This document shows positions 42,864-56,000 of a stretch of 64,000 bases of DNA, piece by piece. The position numbers and the translations under genes were made by a program. The notes below the pieces were generated by a model that was not told where the DNA came from, searched no databases, and saw nothing but the letters and a program-made list of their open reading frames with translations. Each line of letters starts with the position of its first letter. Position 1 is the stretch's first letter. Source of the stretch: Ornithodoros turicata (Eukaryota > Arthropoda > Arachnida > Ixodida > Argasidae). The stretch lies in contig NC_088202.1 of the NCBI RefSeq assembly GCF_037126465.1, positions 27,760,213 through 27,824,212 of the forward strand. Reading direction: 5' to 3'.

Positions 42864-43019
42864 CTGAAGTCACTTGAAGTTACTCGAAGTTAACTGAAGA
42901 CATCTGGGGCCACGTCAAGCCATCTGAAGTCACCTGGAGACGGCTGGAGTCACCTGAAGCCTCCTGCAGATGTCTGGAGTCCCCTGATCTCACACGAAGG
43001 CGTCTATAGTCTCTTTAGG

Positions 43020-43615
43020 TCACCTGATGAGGACTGCAGCAACAAGAAATCACATGAAGTCCTCTGTAGCCACTGAGACATCACCAGTCATGTCAAAGAA
43101 GCTCATCTGCACAGAAGGCAGTCTCGCACAAACAATTGATACTGGAACCATGCTGCCGCAGATAGAAACGAATAACATTGTTAAAATCGTTGACAGGGAA
43201 ATGAATTATATGTTCCATGCGCCTACAGCAGTGCTTCTCAACGTAGGTTATTTCGAGGAATCCGTGATCATGGTACCTGAGTTAAAGGAACCCACTGTTA
43301 TAGCATAGAGGCAACTGTTACGTCAATAATCCAAGGATAATGATGCACGTACAAAGTTCCAGAGCTCAAGTTCTGCAGCGAAGACAACTGTAGCTGCCTA
43401 GACTGTGAGTTGCTACTCCTAAGTTACTTGTGGCAGATTCGGAGTGGGTTCGTGATATGGCTAGGAAATTTGAAAAGGGGGAACAGCACGCAATGTCATG
43501 GGACCATGTTCGGCTCACTATTTTCTGCATAAAAACAAAAACAGGAGGAACTCCCGGTAGTAAACTTCGAGATTTAACAAACAAGGCTGTACAAGTACAC
43601 GAAGGTCTGTAGCAA
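43020..43615 (+). repeat. Core segment of satellite unit 1
   Basis: Non-periodic part of the unit, repeated about 20 times downstream. In this outermost copy the plus strand is open from 43027 (ATG) to 43308, 93 codons, including DREMNYMFHAPTAVLLNV and VPELKEPTVIA. A second open stretch follows (43412-43612, no ATG at its start) containing DSEWVRDMARKFEKG. In most inner copies the first frame is broken by a 2-base insertion and TGA (GGCTGAGTC for GGCAGTC). I recognise no protein family; origin from an exon is possible but unproven. Confidence 0.6.
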
Positions 43616-43639
43616 GTCAGCTGAAGAAACCGGAACACG

Positions 43640-44000
43640 TCTGTAGTCACCTGAAGTCTCCTGAAGTCACTTGAAGACATGTGGAGTCACCTGAAGCCAC
43701 TCGAAGTTACCTGAAGACGTCTAGAGCCACATGAAGACATCTGGAGTCACCTGAAGTCATTTGAAGTCACTTGAAGACATCTGGAGTCATCTGAAGTCAC
43801 TTGAAGACATCTGGAGTCATCTGAAGTCCCCTCAAGCCACTCGAAGTTAACTGAAGACGTCTGGGGCCACGTCAAGCCATCTAAAGTCACCTGGAGACGG
43901 CTGGAGTCACCTGATGCCTCCTGCAGATGACTGGAGTCCCCTGATCTCACACGAAGGCGTCTATAGTCTCTTGTGGTCACCTGATGAGGACTGCAGCAAC
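43640..44000 (+). repeat. 10-bp monomer block (example)
   Basis: Successive decamers can be read without gaps: GAAGTCACTT, GAAGACATCT, GGAGTCATCT, GAAGTCCCCT, CAAGCCACTC, GAAGTTAACT, GAAGACGTCT. The same arrangement follows every core. Since 30 bp equals three monomers, the reverse strand translates into a spurious ten-residue repeat (SDDSRCLQVT). Confidence 0.9.
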
Positions 44001-47000
44001 AAGAAATCACATGAAGTCCTCTGTAGCCACTGAGACATCACCAGTCATGTCAAAGAAGCTCATCTGCACAGAAGGCTGAGTCTCGCACCAACAATTGATA
44101 CTGGAACCATGCTGCCGCAGATAGAAACGAATAACATTGTTAAATTTGTTGACGTGGAAATGAATTATATGTTCCATGCGCCTACAGCAGTGCTTCTCAA
44201 CGTAGGTTATTTGGGGGAATCCATGATCATGGTACCTGAGTTCAAGGAACCCACTGTTATAGCATAGAGGCAACTGTTACGTCAATAATCCAAGGATAAT
44301 GATGCACGTACAAAGTTCCACAGCTCAAGTTCTGCAGCGAAGACAACTGTAGCTGCCTAGACTGTGAGTTGCTACTCCTAAGTTACTTGTGGCAGATTCG
44401 GAGTGGGTTCGTGATATGGCTAGGAAATTTGAAAAGGGGGAACAGCACGCGATGTCATGGGACCATGTTCGGCTCACTATTTTCTGCCATAAAAACAAAA
44501 ACAGGAGGAACTTCCGGTAGTGAACGTCGAGATTTAACAAACAAGGCTGTACAAGTACGCGAAGGTCTGCAGCAAGTCAGCTGAAGAAACTGGAACACGT
44601 CTGTAGTCTCCTGAAGTCACTTGAAGACGTCTAGAGCCACATGAAGTCATCTGAAGTCACATGAAGACATCCGAAGTCCCCTGAAGCCACTCGAAGTTAC
44701 CTGAAGACGTCTAGAGCCACATGAAGACATCTGGAGTCACCTGAAGTCATTTGAAGTCACTTGAAGACATCTGGAGTCATCTGAAGTCCCCTCAAGCCAC
44801 TCGAAGTTGACTGAAGACGTCTGGGGCCACGTCAAGCCATCTGAAGTCACCTGGAGACGGCTGGAGTCACCTGAAGCCTCCTGCAGATGTCTGGAGTCCC
44901 CTGATCTCACACGAAGGCGTCTATAGTCTCTTTAGGTCACCTGATGAGGACTGCAGCAACAAGAAATCACATGAAGTCCTCTGTAGCCACTGAGACATCA
45001 CCAGTCATGTCAAAGAAGCTCATCTGCACAGAAGGCTGAGTCTCGCACAAACAATTGATACTGGAACCATGCTGCCGCAGATAGAAACGAATAACATTGT
45101 TAAATTTGTTGACAGGGAAATGAATTAAATGTTTCATGCGCCTACAGCAGTGCTTCTCAACGTAGGTTATTTCGAGGAATCCGTGATCATGGTACCTGAG
45201 TTAAAGGAACCCACTGTTATAGCATAGAGGCAACTGTTACGTCAATAATCCAAGGATAATGATGCACGTACAAAGTTCCAGAGCTCAAGTTCTGCAGCGA
45301 AGACAACTGTAGCTGCCTAGACTGTGAGTTGCTACTCCTAAGTTACTTGTGGCAGATTCGGAGTGGGTTCGAGATATGGCTAGGAAATTTGAAAAGGGGA
45401 ACAGCACGAGATGTCATGAGACCATGTTCGGCTCACTATTTTCTGCCATAAAAACAAAAACAGGAGGAACTCCCGGTAGTGAACTTCGAGATTTAACAAA
45501 CAAGGCTGTACAAGTACACGAAGGTCTGTAGCAAGTGAGCTGAAGAAACTGGAACACGTCTGTAGTCACCTGAAGTCTCCTGAAGTCACTTGAAGACATC
45601 TGGAGTCACCTGAAGTCACTCGAAGTCACCTGAAGACGTCTAGAGCCACCTGAAGTCACATGAAGACATCCGAAGTCCCCTGAAGCCACTCGAAGTTACC
45701 TGAAGACGTCTAGAGCCACATGAAGACATCTGGAGTCACCTGAAGTCATTTGAAGTCACTCGAAGACATCTGGAGTCATCTGAAGTCACTTGAAGATATC
45801 TGAAGTCACTTGAAGACATCTGGAGTCATCTGAAGTCCCCTCAAGCCACTCCAAGTTAACTGAAGACGTCTGGGGCCACGTCAAGCCATCTGAAGTCACC
45901 TGGAGACGGCTGGAGTCACCTGATGCCTCCTGCAGATGTCTGGAGTCCGCTGATCTCACACGAAGGCGTCTATAGTCTCTTGAGGTCACCTGATGAGGAC
46001 TGCAGCAACAAGAAATCACATGAAGTCCTCTGTAGCCACTGAGACATCACCAGTCATGTCAAAGAAGCTCATCTGCACAGAAGGCTGAGTCTCGCACAAA
46101 CATTTGATACTGGAACCATGCTGCCACAGATAGAAACGAATAACGTTGTTAAATTTGTTGACAGGGAAATGAATTAAATGTTTCATGCGCCTACAGCAGT
46201 GCTTCTCAACGTTGGTTATTTCGAGGAATCCGTGATCATGGTACCTGAGTTAAAGGAACCCACTGTTATAGCATAGAGGCAACTGTTACGTCAATAATCC
46301 AAGGATAATGATGCACGTACAAAGTTCCAGAGCTCAAGTTCTGCAGCGAAGACAACTGTAGCTGCCTAGACTGTGAGTTGCTACTCCTAAGTTACTTGTG
46401 GCAGATTCGGAGTGGGTTCGTGATATGGCTAGGAAATTTGAAAAGGGGGAACAGCACGCAATGTCATGGGACCATGTTCGGCTCACTATTTTCTGCATAA
46501 AAACAAAAACAGGAGGAACTCCCGGTAGTAAACTTCGAGATTTAACAAACAAGGCTGTACAAGTACACGAAGGTCTGTAGCAAGTCAGCTGAAGAAACCG
46601 GAACACGTCTGTAGTCACCTGAAGTCTCCTGAAGTCACTTGAAGACATGTGGAGTCACCTGAAGCCACTCGAAGTTACCTGAAGACGTCTAGAGCCACAT
46701 GAAGTCATCGGAAGTCACATGAAGACATCCGAAGTCCCCTGAAGCCACTGGAAGTTACCTGAAGACGTCTAGAGCCACATGAAGACATCTGGAGTCACCT
46801 GAAGTCATTTCAAGTCACTTGAAGACATCTGGAGTCATCTGAAGTCACTTGAAGACATCTGGAGTCATCTGAAGTCCCCTCAAGCCACTCGAAGTTGACT
46901 GAAGACGTCCGCGGCCACGTCAAGCCATCTGAAGTCACCTGGAGACGGCTGGAGTCACCTGAAGCCTCCTGCAGATGTCTGGAGTCCCCTGATCTCACAC

Positions 47001-50000
47001 GAAGGCGTCTATAGTCTCTTTAGGTCACCTGATGAGGACTGCAGCAACAAGAAATCACATGAAGTCCTCTGTAGCCACTGAGACATCACCAGTCATGTCA
47101 AAGAAGCTCATCTGCACAGAAGGCTGAGTCTCACACAAACAATTGATACTGGAACCATGCTGCCGCAGATAGAAACGAATAACATTGTTAAATTTGTTGA
47201 CAGGGAAATTAATTATATGTTCCATGCGCCTACAGCAGTGCTTCTCAACGTAGGTTATTTGGGGGAATCCATGATCATGGTACCTGAGTTCAAGGAACCC
47301 ACTGTTATAGCATAGAGGCAACTGTTACGTCAATAATCCAAGGATAATGATGCACGTACAAAGTTCCAGAGCTCAAGTTCTGCAGCGAAGACAACTGTAG
47401 CTGCCTAGACTGTGAGTTGCAACTCCTAAGTTACTTGTGGCAGATTCGGAGTGTGTTCGTGATATGGCTAGGAAATTTGAAAAGGGGGAACAGCACGCGA
47501 TGTCATGGGACCATGTTCAGCTCACTATTTTCTGCCATAAAAACAAAAACAGGACGAACTTCCGGTAGTAAACTTCGAGATTTAACAAACAAGGCTGTAC
47601 AAGTACACGAAGGTCTGTAGCAAGTCAGCTGAAGAAACCGGAACACGTCTGTAGTCACCTGAAGTCTCCTGAAGTCACTTGAAGACATGTGGAGTCATCT
47701 GAAGTCCCCTCAAGCCACTCGAAGTTGACTGAAGACGTCTGGGGCCACGTCAAGCCATCTGAAGTCACCTGGAGACGGCTGGAGTCACCTGAAGCCTCCT
47801 GCAGATGTCTGGAGTCCCCTGATCTCACACGAAGGCGTCTATAGTCTCTTTAGGTCACCTGATGAGGACTGCAGCAACAAGAAATCACATGAAGTCCTCT
47901 GTAGCCACTGAGACATCACCAGTCATGTCAAAGAAGCTCATCTGCACAGAAGGCTGAGTCTCGCACAAACAATTGATACTGGAACCATGCTGCCGCAGAT
48001 AGAAACGAATAACATTGTTAAATTCGTTGACAGGGAAATGAATTATATGTTCCATGCGCCTACAGCAGTGCTTCTCAACGTAGGTTATTTCGAGGAATCC
48101 GTGATCATGGTACGTGAGTTAAAGGAACCCACTGTTATAGCATAGAGGCAACTGTTACGTCAATAATCCAAGGATAATGATGCACGTACAAAGTTCCAGA
48201 GCTCAAGTTCTGCAGCGAAAACAACTGTAGCTGCCTAGACTGTGAGTTGCTACTCCTAAGTTACTTGTGGCAGATTCGGAGTGGGTTCGAGCTATGGCTA
48301 GGAAATTTGAAAAGGGGAACAGCACGAGATGTCATGAGACCATGTTCGGCTCACTATTTTCTGCCATAAAAACAAAAACAGGAGGAACTCCCGGTAGTGA
48401 ACTTCGAGATTTAACAAACAAGGCTGTACAAGTACACGAAGGTCTGTAGCAAGTGAGCTGAAGAAACTGGAACACGTCTGTAGTCACCTGAAGTCACTTG
48501 AAGACATCTGGAGTCACCTGAAGTCACTCGAAGTCACCTGAAGACGTCTAGAGCCACCTGAAGTCACATGAAGACATCCGAAGTCCCCTGAAGCCACTCG
48601 AAGTTACCTGAAGACGTCTAGAGCCACATGAAGACACCTGAAGTCATTTGAAGTCACTCGAAGACATCTGGAGTCATCTGAAGTCACTTGAAGACATCTG
48701 AAGTCACTTGAAGACATCTGGAGTCATCTGAAGTCCCCTCAAACCACTCCAAGTTAACTGAAGACGTCTGGGGCCACGTCAAGCCATCTGAAGTCACCTG
48801 GAGACGGCTGGAGTCACCTGATGCCTCCTGCAGATGTCTGGAGTCCGCTGATCTCACACGAAGGCGTCTATAGTCTCTTGAGGTCACCTGATGAGGACTG
48901 CAGCAACAAGAAATCACATGAAGTCCTCTGTAGCCACTGAGACATCACCAGTCATGTCAAAGAAGCTCATCTGCACAGAAGGCTGAGTCTCGCACAAACA
49001 TTTGATACTGGAACCATGCTGCCACAGATAGAAACGAATAACATTGTTAAATTTGTTGACAGGGAAATGAATTAAATGTTTCATGCGCCTACAGCAGTGC
49101 TTCTCAACGTAGGTTATTTCGAGGAATCCGTGATCATGGTACCTGAGTTAAAGGAACCCACTGTTATAGCATAGAGGCAACTGTTACGTCAATAATCCAA
49201 GGATAATGATGCACGTACAAAGTTCCAGAGCTCAAGTTCTGCAGCGAAGACAACTGTAGCTGCCTAGACTGTGAGTTGCTACTCCTAAGTTACTTGTGGC
49301 AGATTCGGAGTGGGTTCGAGATATGGCTAGGAAATTTGAAAAGGGGAACAGCACGAGATGTCATGAGACCATGTTCGGCTCACTATTTTCTGCCATAAAA
49401 ACAAAAACAGGAGGAACTCCCGGTAGTGAACTTCGAGATTTAACAAACAAGGCTGTACAAGTACACGAAGGTCTGTAGCAAGTGAGCTGAAGAAACTGGA
49501 ACACGTCTGTAGTCACCTGAAGTCTCCTGAAGTCACTTGAATACATCTGGAGTCACCTGAAGTCACTCGAAGTCACCTGAAGACGTCTAGAGCCACCTGA
49601 AGTCACATGAAGACATCCGAAGTCCCCTAAAGCCACTCGAAGTTACCTGAAGACGTCTAGAGCCACATGAAGACATCTGGAGTCACCTGAAGTCATTTGA
49701 AGTCACTCGAAGACATCTGGAGTCATCTGAAGTCACTTGAAGACATCTGAAGTCACTTGAAGACATCTGGAGTCATCTGAAGTCCCCTCAAGCCACTCCA
49801 AGTTAACTGAAGACGTCTGGGGCCACGTCAAGCCATCTGAAGTCACCTGGAGACGGCTGGAGTCACCTGATGCCTCCTGCAGATGTCTGGAGTCCGCTGA
49901 TCTCACACGAAGGCGTCTATAGTCTCTTGAGGTCACCTGATGAGGACTGCAGCAACAAGAAATCACATGAAGTCCTCTGTAGCCACTGAGACATCACCAG

Positions 50001-53000
50001 TCATGTCAAAGAAGCTCATCTGCACAGAAGGCTGAGTCTCGCACAAACATTTGATACTGGAACCATGCTGCCACAGATAGAAACGAATAACATTGTTAAA
50101 TTTGTTGACAGGGAAATGAATTAAATGTTTCATGCGCCTACAGCAGTGCTTCTCAACGTAGGTTATTTCGAGGAATCCGTGATCATGGTACCTGAGTTAA
50201 AGGAACCCACTGTTATAGCATAGAGGCAACTGTTACGTCAATAATCCAAGGATAATGATGCACGTACAAAGTTCCAGAGCTCAAGTTCTGCAGCGAAGAC
50301 AACTGTAGCTGCCTAGACTGTGAGTTGCTACTCCTAAGTTACTTGTGGCAGATTCGGAGTGGGTTCGAGATATGGCTAGGAAATTTGAAAAGGGGAACAG
50401 CACGAGATGTCATGAGACCATGTTCGGCTCACTATTTTCTGCCATAAAAACAAAAACAGGAGGAACTCCCGGTAGTGAACTTCGAGATTTAACAAACAAG
50501 GCTGTACAAGTACACGAAGGTCTGTAGCAAGTGAGCTGAAGAAACTGGAACACGTCTGTAGTCACCTGAAGTCTCCTGAAGTCACTTGAATACATCTGGA
50601 GTCACCTGAAGTCACCCGAAGTCACCCGAAGACGTCTAGAGCCACCTGAAGTCACGTGAAGACATCCGAAGTCCCCTGAAGCCACTCGAAGTTACCTGAA
50701 GACGTCTAGAGCCACATGAAGACATCTGGAGTCACCTGAAGTCATTTGAAGTCACTCGAAGACATCTGGAGTCATCTGAAGTCACTTGAAGACATCTGGA
50801 GTCATCTGAAGTCCCCTCAAGCCACTCCAAGTTAACTGAAGACGTCTGGGGCCACGTCAAGCCATCTGAAGTCACCTGGAGACGGCTGGAGTCACCTGAT
50901 GCCTCCTGCAGATGTCTGGAGTCCGCTGATCTCACACGAAGGCGTCTATAGTCTCTTGAGGTCACCTGATGAGGACCGCAGCAACAAGAAATCACATGAA
51001 GTCCTCTGTAGCCACTGAGACATCACCAGTCATGTCAAAGAAGCTCATCTGCACAGAAGGCTGAGTCTCGCACAAACATTTGATACTGGAACCATGCTGC
51101 CACAGATAGAAACGTATAACATTGTTAAATTTGTTGACAGGGAAATGAATTAAATGTTTCATGCGCCTACAGCAGTGCTTCTCAACGTAGGTTATTTCGA
51201 GGAATCCGTGATCATGGTACCTGAGTTAAAGGAACCCACTGTTATAGCATAGAGGCAACTGTTACGTCAATAATCCAAGGATAATGATGCACGTACAAAG
51301 TTCCAGAGCTCAGGTTCTGCAGCTTAGACAACTGTAGCTGCCTAAACTGTGAGTTGCTACTCCTAAGTTACTTGTGGCAGGTTCGGAGTGCGTTCGTGAT
51401 ATGGCTAGGAAATTTGAAAAGGGGAACAGCACGCGATGTCATGAGACCATGTTCAGCTCACTATTTTCTGCCATAAAAACAAAAACAGGAGGAACTCCCG
51501 GTAGTGAACTTCGAGATTTAACAACGCTGTACAAGTACACGAAGGTCTGTAGCAAGTCAGCTGAAGAAACTGGAACACGTCTGTAGTCACCTGAAGTCTC
51601 CTGAAGTCACTTGAACACATCTGGACTCACCTGAAGTCACTCGAAGTCACCTGAAGACGTCTAGAACCACATGAAGTCATCTGAAGTAACATGAAGATAT
51701 CCAAAGTCCCGTGAAGCCACATGAAGACATCTGGAGTCACCTGAAGTCATTTGAAGTCACTTGAAGACATCTGCAGTCATCTGAAGTCACTTGAAGACAT
51801 CTGGAGTCATCTGAAGTCATATGAAGACATCCGAAGTCCCCTGAAGCCACTCGAAGGTACCTGAAGACGTCTAGAGCCACATGAAGACATCTGGAGTCAC
51901 CTGAAGTCATTTGAAGTCACTTGAAGACATCTGGAGTCATCTGAAGTCACTTGAAGACATCTGGAGTCATCTGAAGTCCCCTCAAGCCACTCGAAGTTAA
52001 CTGAAGACGTCTGGGGCCACGTCAAGCCATCTGAAGTCACTTGGAGACGGCTGGAGTCACCTGAAGCCTCCTGCAGATGTCTGGAGTCCCTTGATCTCAC
52101 ACTAAGGCGTCTATAGTCTCTCGAGGTCACCTGATGAGGTCTGTAGCAACAAGAAATCACATGAAGTCCTCTGTAGCCACTGAGACATCACCAGTCATGT
52201 CAAAGAAGCTCATCTGCACAGAAGGCTGAGCCTCGCACAAACAATTGATACTGGAACCATGCTGCCACAGATAGAAACGAATAACATTGTTAAATTTGTT
52301 GACAGGGAAATGAATTATATGTTCCAAGTGCTTAGAGCACTGCTTCTCAACGTAGGTTATTTGGGGAATTCGTGATCATGGTACCTGAGCTAAAGGAACC
52401 CACTGTTATAGCAAAGAGGCAACTGTTACGTCAATAATCCAAGGATAATCATGCACGTACAAAGTTCCAGAGCTCAGGTTCTGCAGCGAAGACAACTGTA
52501 GCTGCATAGACTGAGTTGCTACTCCTAAGTTACTCTTGGCAGATTCGGAGTGGGTTCGTGATATGGCTAGGAAATTTGAAAAGAGGGAACAGCACGCGAT
52601 GTCATGAGACCATGTTCGGCTCACTATTTTCTGCCATAAAAACAAAAACAGGAGGAACTCCCGGTAGTGAACTTCGAGATTTAACAAACAAGGCTGTACA
52701 AGTACACGAAGGTCTGTAGCAAGTGAGCTGAAGAAACTGGAACACGTCTGTAGTCACCTGAAGTCACTTGAAGACATCTGGAGTCACCTGAAGTCACTCG
52801 AAGTCACCTGAAGACGTCTAGAGCCACCTGAAGTCACATGAAGACATCCGAAGTCCCCTGAAGCCACTCGAAGTTACCTGAAGACGTCTAGAGCCACATG
52901 AAGACATCTGGAGTCACCTGAAGTCATTTGAAGTCACTCGAAGACATCTGGAGTCATCTGAAGTCACTTGAAGACATCTGGAGTCATCTGAAGTCCCCTC

Positions 53001-56000
53001 AAACCACTCCAAGTTAACTGAAGACGTCTGGGGCCACGTCAAGCCATCTGAAGTCACCTGGAGACGGCTGGAGTCACCTGATGCCTCCTGCAGATGTCTG
53101 GAGTCCGCTGATCTCACACGAAGGCGTCTATAGTCTCTTGAGGTCACCTGATGAGGACTGCAGCAACAAGAAATCACATGAAGTCCTCTGTAGCCACTGA
53201 GACATCACCAGTCATGTCAAAGAAGCTCATCTGCACAGAAGGCTGAGTCTCGCACAAACATTTGATACTGGAACCATGCTGCCACAGATAGAAACGAATA
53301 ACATTGTTAAATTTGTTGACAGGGAAATGAATTAAATGTTTCATGCGCCTACAGCAGTTCTTCTCAACGTAGGTTATTTCGAGGAATCCGTGATCATGGT
53401 ACCTGAGTTAAAGGAACCCACTGTTATAGCATAGAGGCAACTGTTACGTCAATAATCCAAGGATAATGATGCACGTACAAAGTTCCAGAGCTCAAGTTCT
53501 GCAGCGAAGACAACTGTAGCTGCCTAGACTGTGAGTTGCTACTCCTAAGTTACTTGTGGCAGATTCGGAGTGGGTTCGAGATATGGCTAGGAAATTTGAA
53601 AAGGGGAACAGCACGAGATGTCATGAGACCATGTTCGGCTCACTATTTTCTGCCATAAAAACAAAAACAGGAGGAACTCCCGGTAGTGAACTTCGAGATT
53701 TAACAAACAAGGCTGTACAAGTACACGAAGGTCTGTAGCAAGTGAGCTGAAGAAACTGGAACACGTCTGTAGTCACCTGAAGTCTCCTGAAGTCACTTGA
53801 ATACATCTGGAGTCACCTGAAGTCACTCGAAGTCACCTGAAGACGTCTAGAGCCACCTGAAGTCACATGAAGACATCCGAAGTCCCCTGAAGCCACTCGA
53901 AGTTACCTGAAGACGTCTAGAGCCACATGAAGACATCTGGAGTCACCTGAAGTCATTTGAAGTCACTCGAAGACATCTGGAGTCATCTGAAGTCACTTGA
54001 AGACATCTGAAGCCACTTGAAGACATCTGGAGTCATCTGAAGTCCCCTCAAGCCACTCCAAGTTAACTGAAGACGTCTGGGGCCACGTCAAGCCATCTGA
54101 AGTCACCTGGAGACGGCTGGAGTCACCTGATGCCTCCTGCAGATGTCTGGAGTCCGCTGATCTCACACGAAGGCGTCTATAGTCTCTTGAGGTCACCTGA
54201 TGAGGACTGCAGCAACAAGAAATCACATGAAGTCCTCTGTAGCCACTGAGACATCACCAGTCATGTCAAAGAAGCTCATCTGCACAGAAGGCTGAGTCTC
54301 GCACAAACATTTGATACTGGAACCATGCTGCCACAGATAGAAACGTATAACATTGTTAAATTTGTTGACAGGGAAATGAATTAAATGTTTCATGCGCCTA
54401 CAGCAGTGCTTCTCAACGTAGGTTATTTCGAGGAATCCGTGATCATGGTACCTGAGTTAAAGGAACCCACTGTTATAGCATAGAGGCAGCTGTTACGTCA
54501 ATAATCCAAGGATAATGATGCACGTACAAAGTTCCAGAGCTCAGGTTCTGCAGCTTAGACAACTGTAGCTGCCTAAACTGTGAGTTGCTACTCCTAAGTT
54601 ACTTGTGGCAGGTTCGGAGTGCGTTCGTGATATGGCTAGGAAATTTGAAAAGGGGAACAGCACGCGATGTCATGAGACCATGTTCAGCTCACTATTTTCT
54701 GCCATAAAAACAAAAACAGGAGGAACTCCCGGTAGTGAACTTCGAGATTTAACAACGCTGTACAAGTACACGAAGGTCTGTAGCAAGTCAGCTGAAGAAA
54801 CTGGAACACGTCTGTAGTCACCTGAAGTCTCCTGAAGTCACTTGAACACATCTGGACTCACCTGAAGTCACTCGAAGTCACCTGAAGACGTCTAGAACCA
54901 CATGAAGTCATCTGAAGTAACATGAAGACATCCAAAGTCCCGTGAAGCCACCCGAAGTTACCTGAAGACGTCTAGAGCCACATGAAGACATCTGGAGTCA
55001 CCTGAAGTCATTTGAAGTCACTTGAAGACATCTGCAGTCATCTGAAGTCACTTGAAGACATCTGGAGTCATCTGAAGTCACATGAAGACATCCGAAGTCC
55101 CCTGAAGCCACTCGAAGGTACCTGAAGACGTCTAGAGCCACATGAAGACATCTGGAGTCACCTGAAGTCATTTGAAGTCACTTGAAGACATCTGGAGTCA
55201 TCTGAAGTCACTTGAGGACATCTGGAGTCATCTGAAGTCCCCTCAAGCCACTCGAAGTTAACTGAAGACGTCTGGGGCCACGTCAAGCCATCTGAAGTCA
55301 CTTGGAGACGGCTGGAGTCACCTGAAGCCTCCTGCAGATGTCTGGAGTCCCTTGATCTCACACTAAGGCGTCTATAGTCTCTCGAGGTCACCTGATGAGG
55401 TCTGTAGCAACAAGAAATCACATGAAGTCCTCTGTAGCCACTGAGACATCACCAGTCATGTCAAAGAAGCTCATCTGCACAGAAGGCTGAGCCTCGCACA
55501 AACAATTGATACTGGAACCATGCTGCCACAGATAGAAACGAATAACATTGTTAAATTTGTTGACAGGGAAATGAATTATATGTTCCAAGTGCTTAGAGCA
55601 CTGCTTCTCAACGTAGGTTATTTGGGGAATTCGTGATCATGGTACCTGAGTTAAAGGAACCCACTGTTATAGCATAGAGGCAACTGTTACGTCAATAATC
55701 CAAGGATAATGATGCACGTACAAAGTTCCAGAGCTCAAGTTCTGCAGCGAAGACAACTGTAGCTGCCTAGACTGTGAGTTGCTACTCCTAAGTTACTTGT
55801 GGCAGATTCGGAGTGGGTTCGAGATATGGCTAGGAAATTTGAAAAGGGGAACAGCACGAGATGTCATGAGACCATGTTCGGCTCACTATTTTCTGCCATA
55901 AAAACAAAAACAGGAGGAACTCCCGGTAGTGAACTTCGAGATTTAACAAACAAGGCTGTACAAGTACACGAAGGTCTGTAGCAAGTGAGCTGAAGAAACT

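Noticed and set aside
43412..43612. Recurrent ~60-codon plus-strand frames beginning at GTG (ADSEWVRDMARKFEKG...) in every satellite unit, as a gene family
   Set aside because: They begin at GTG, lie in every unit of a tandem satellite and are frameshifted in most copies; there is no splice or start context.
43747..44010. Minus-strand repeat proteins (SDDSRCLQVT repeats) across the array
   Set aside because: The ten-residue period is the translation of three 10-bp DNA monomers; it is a by-product of the satellite.
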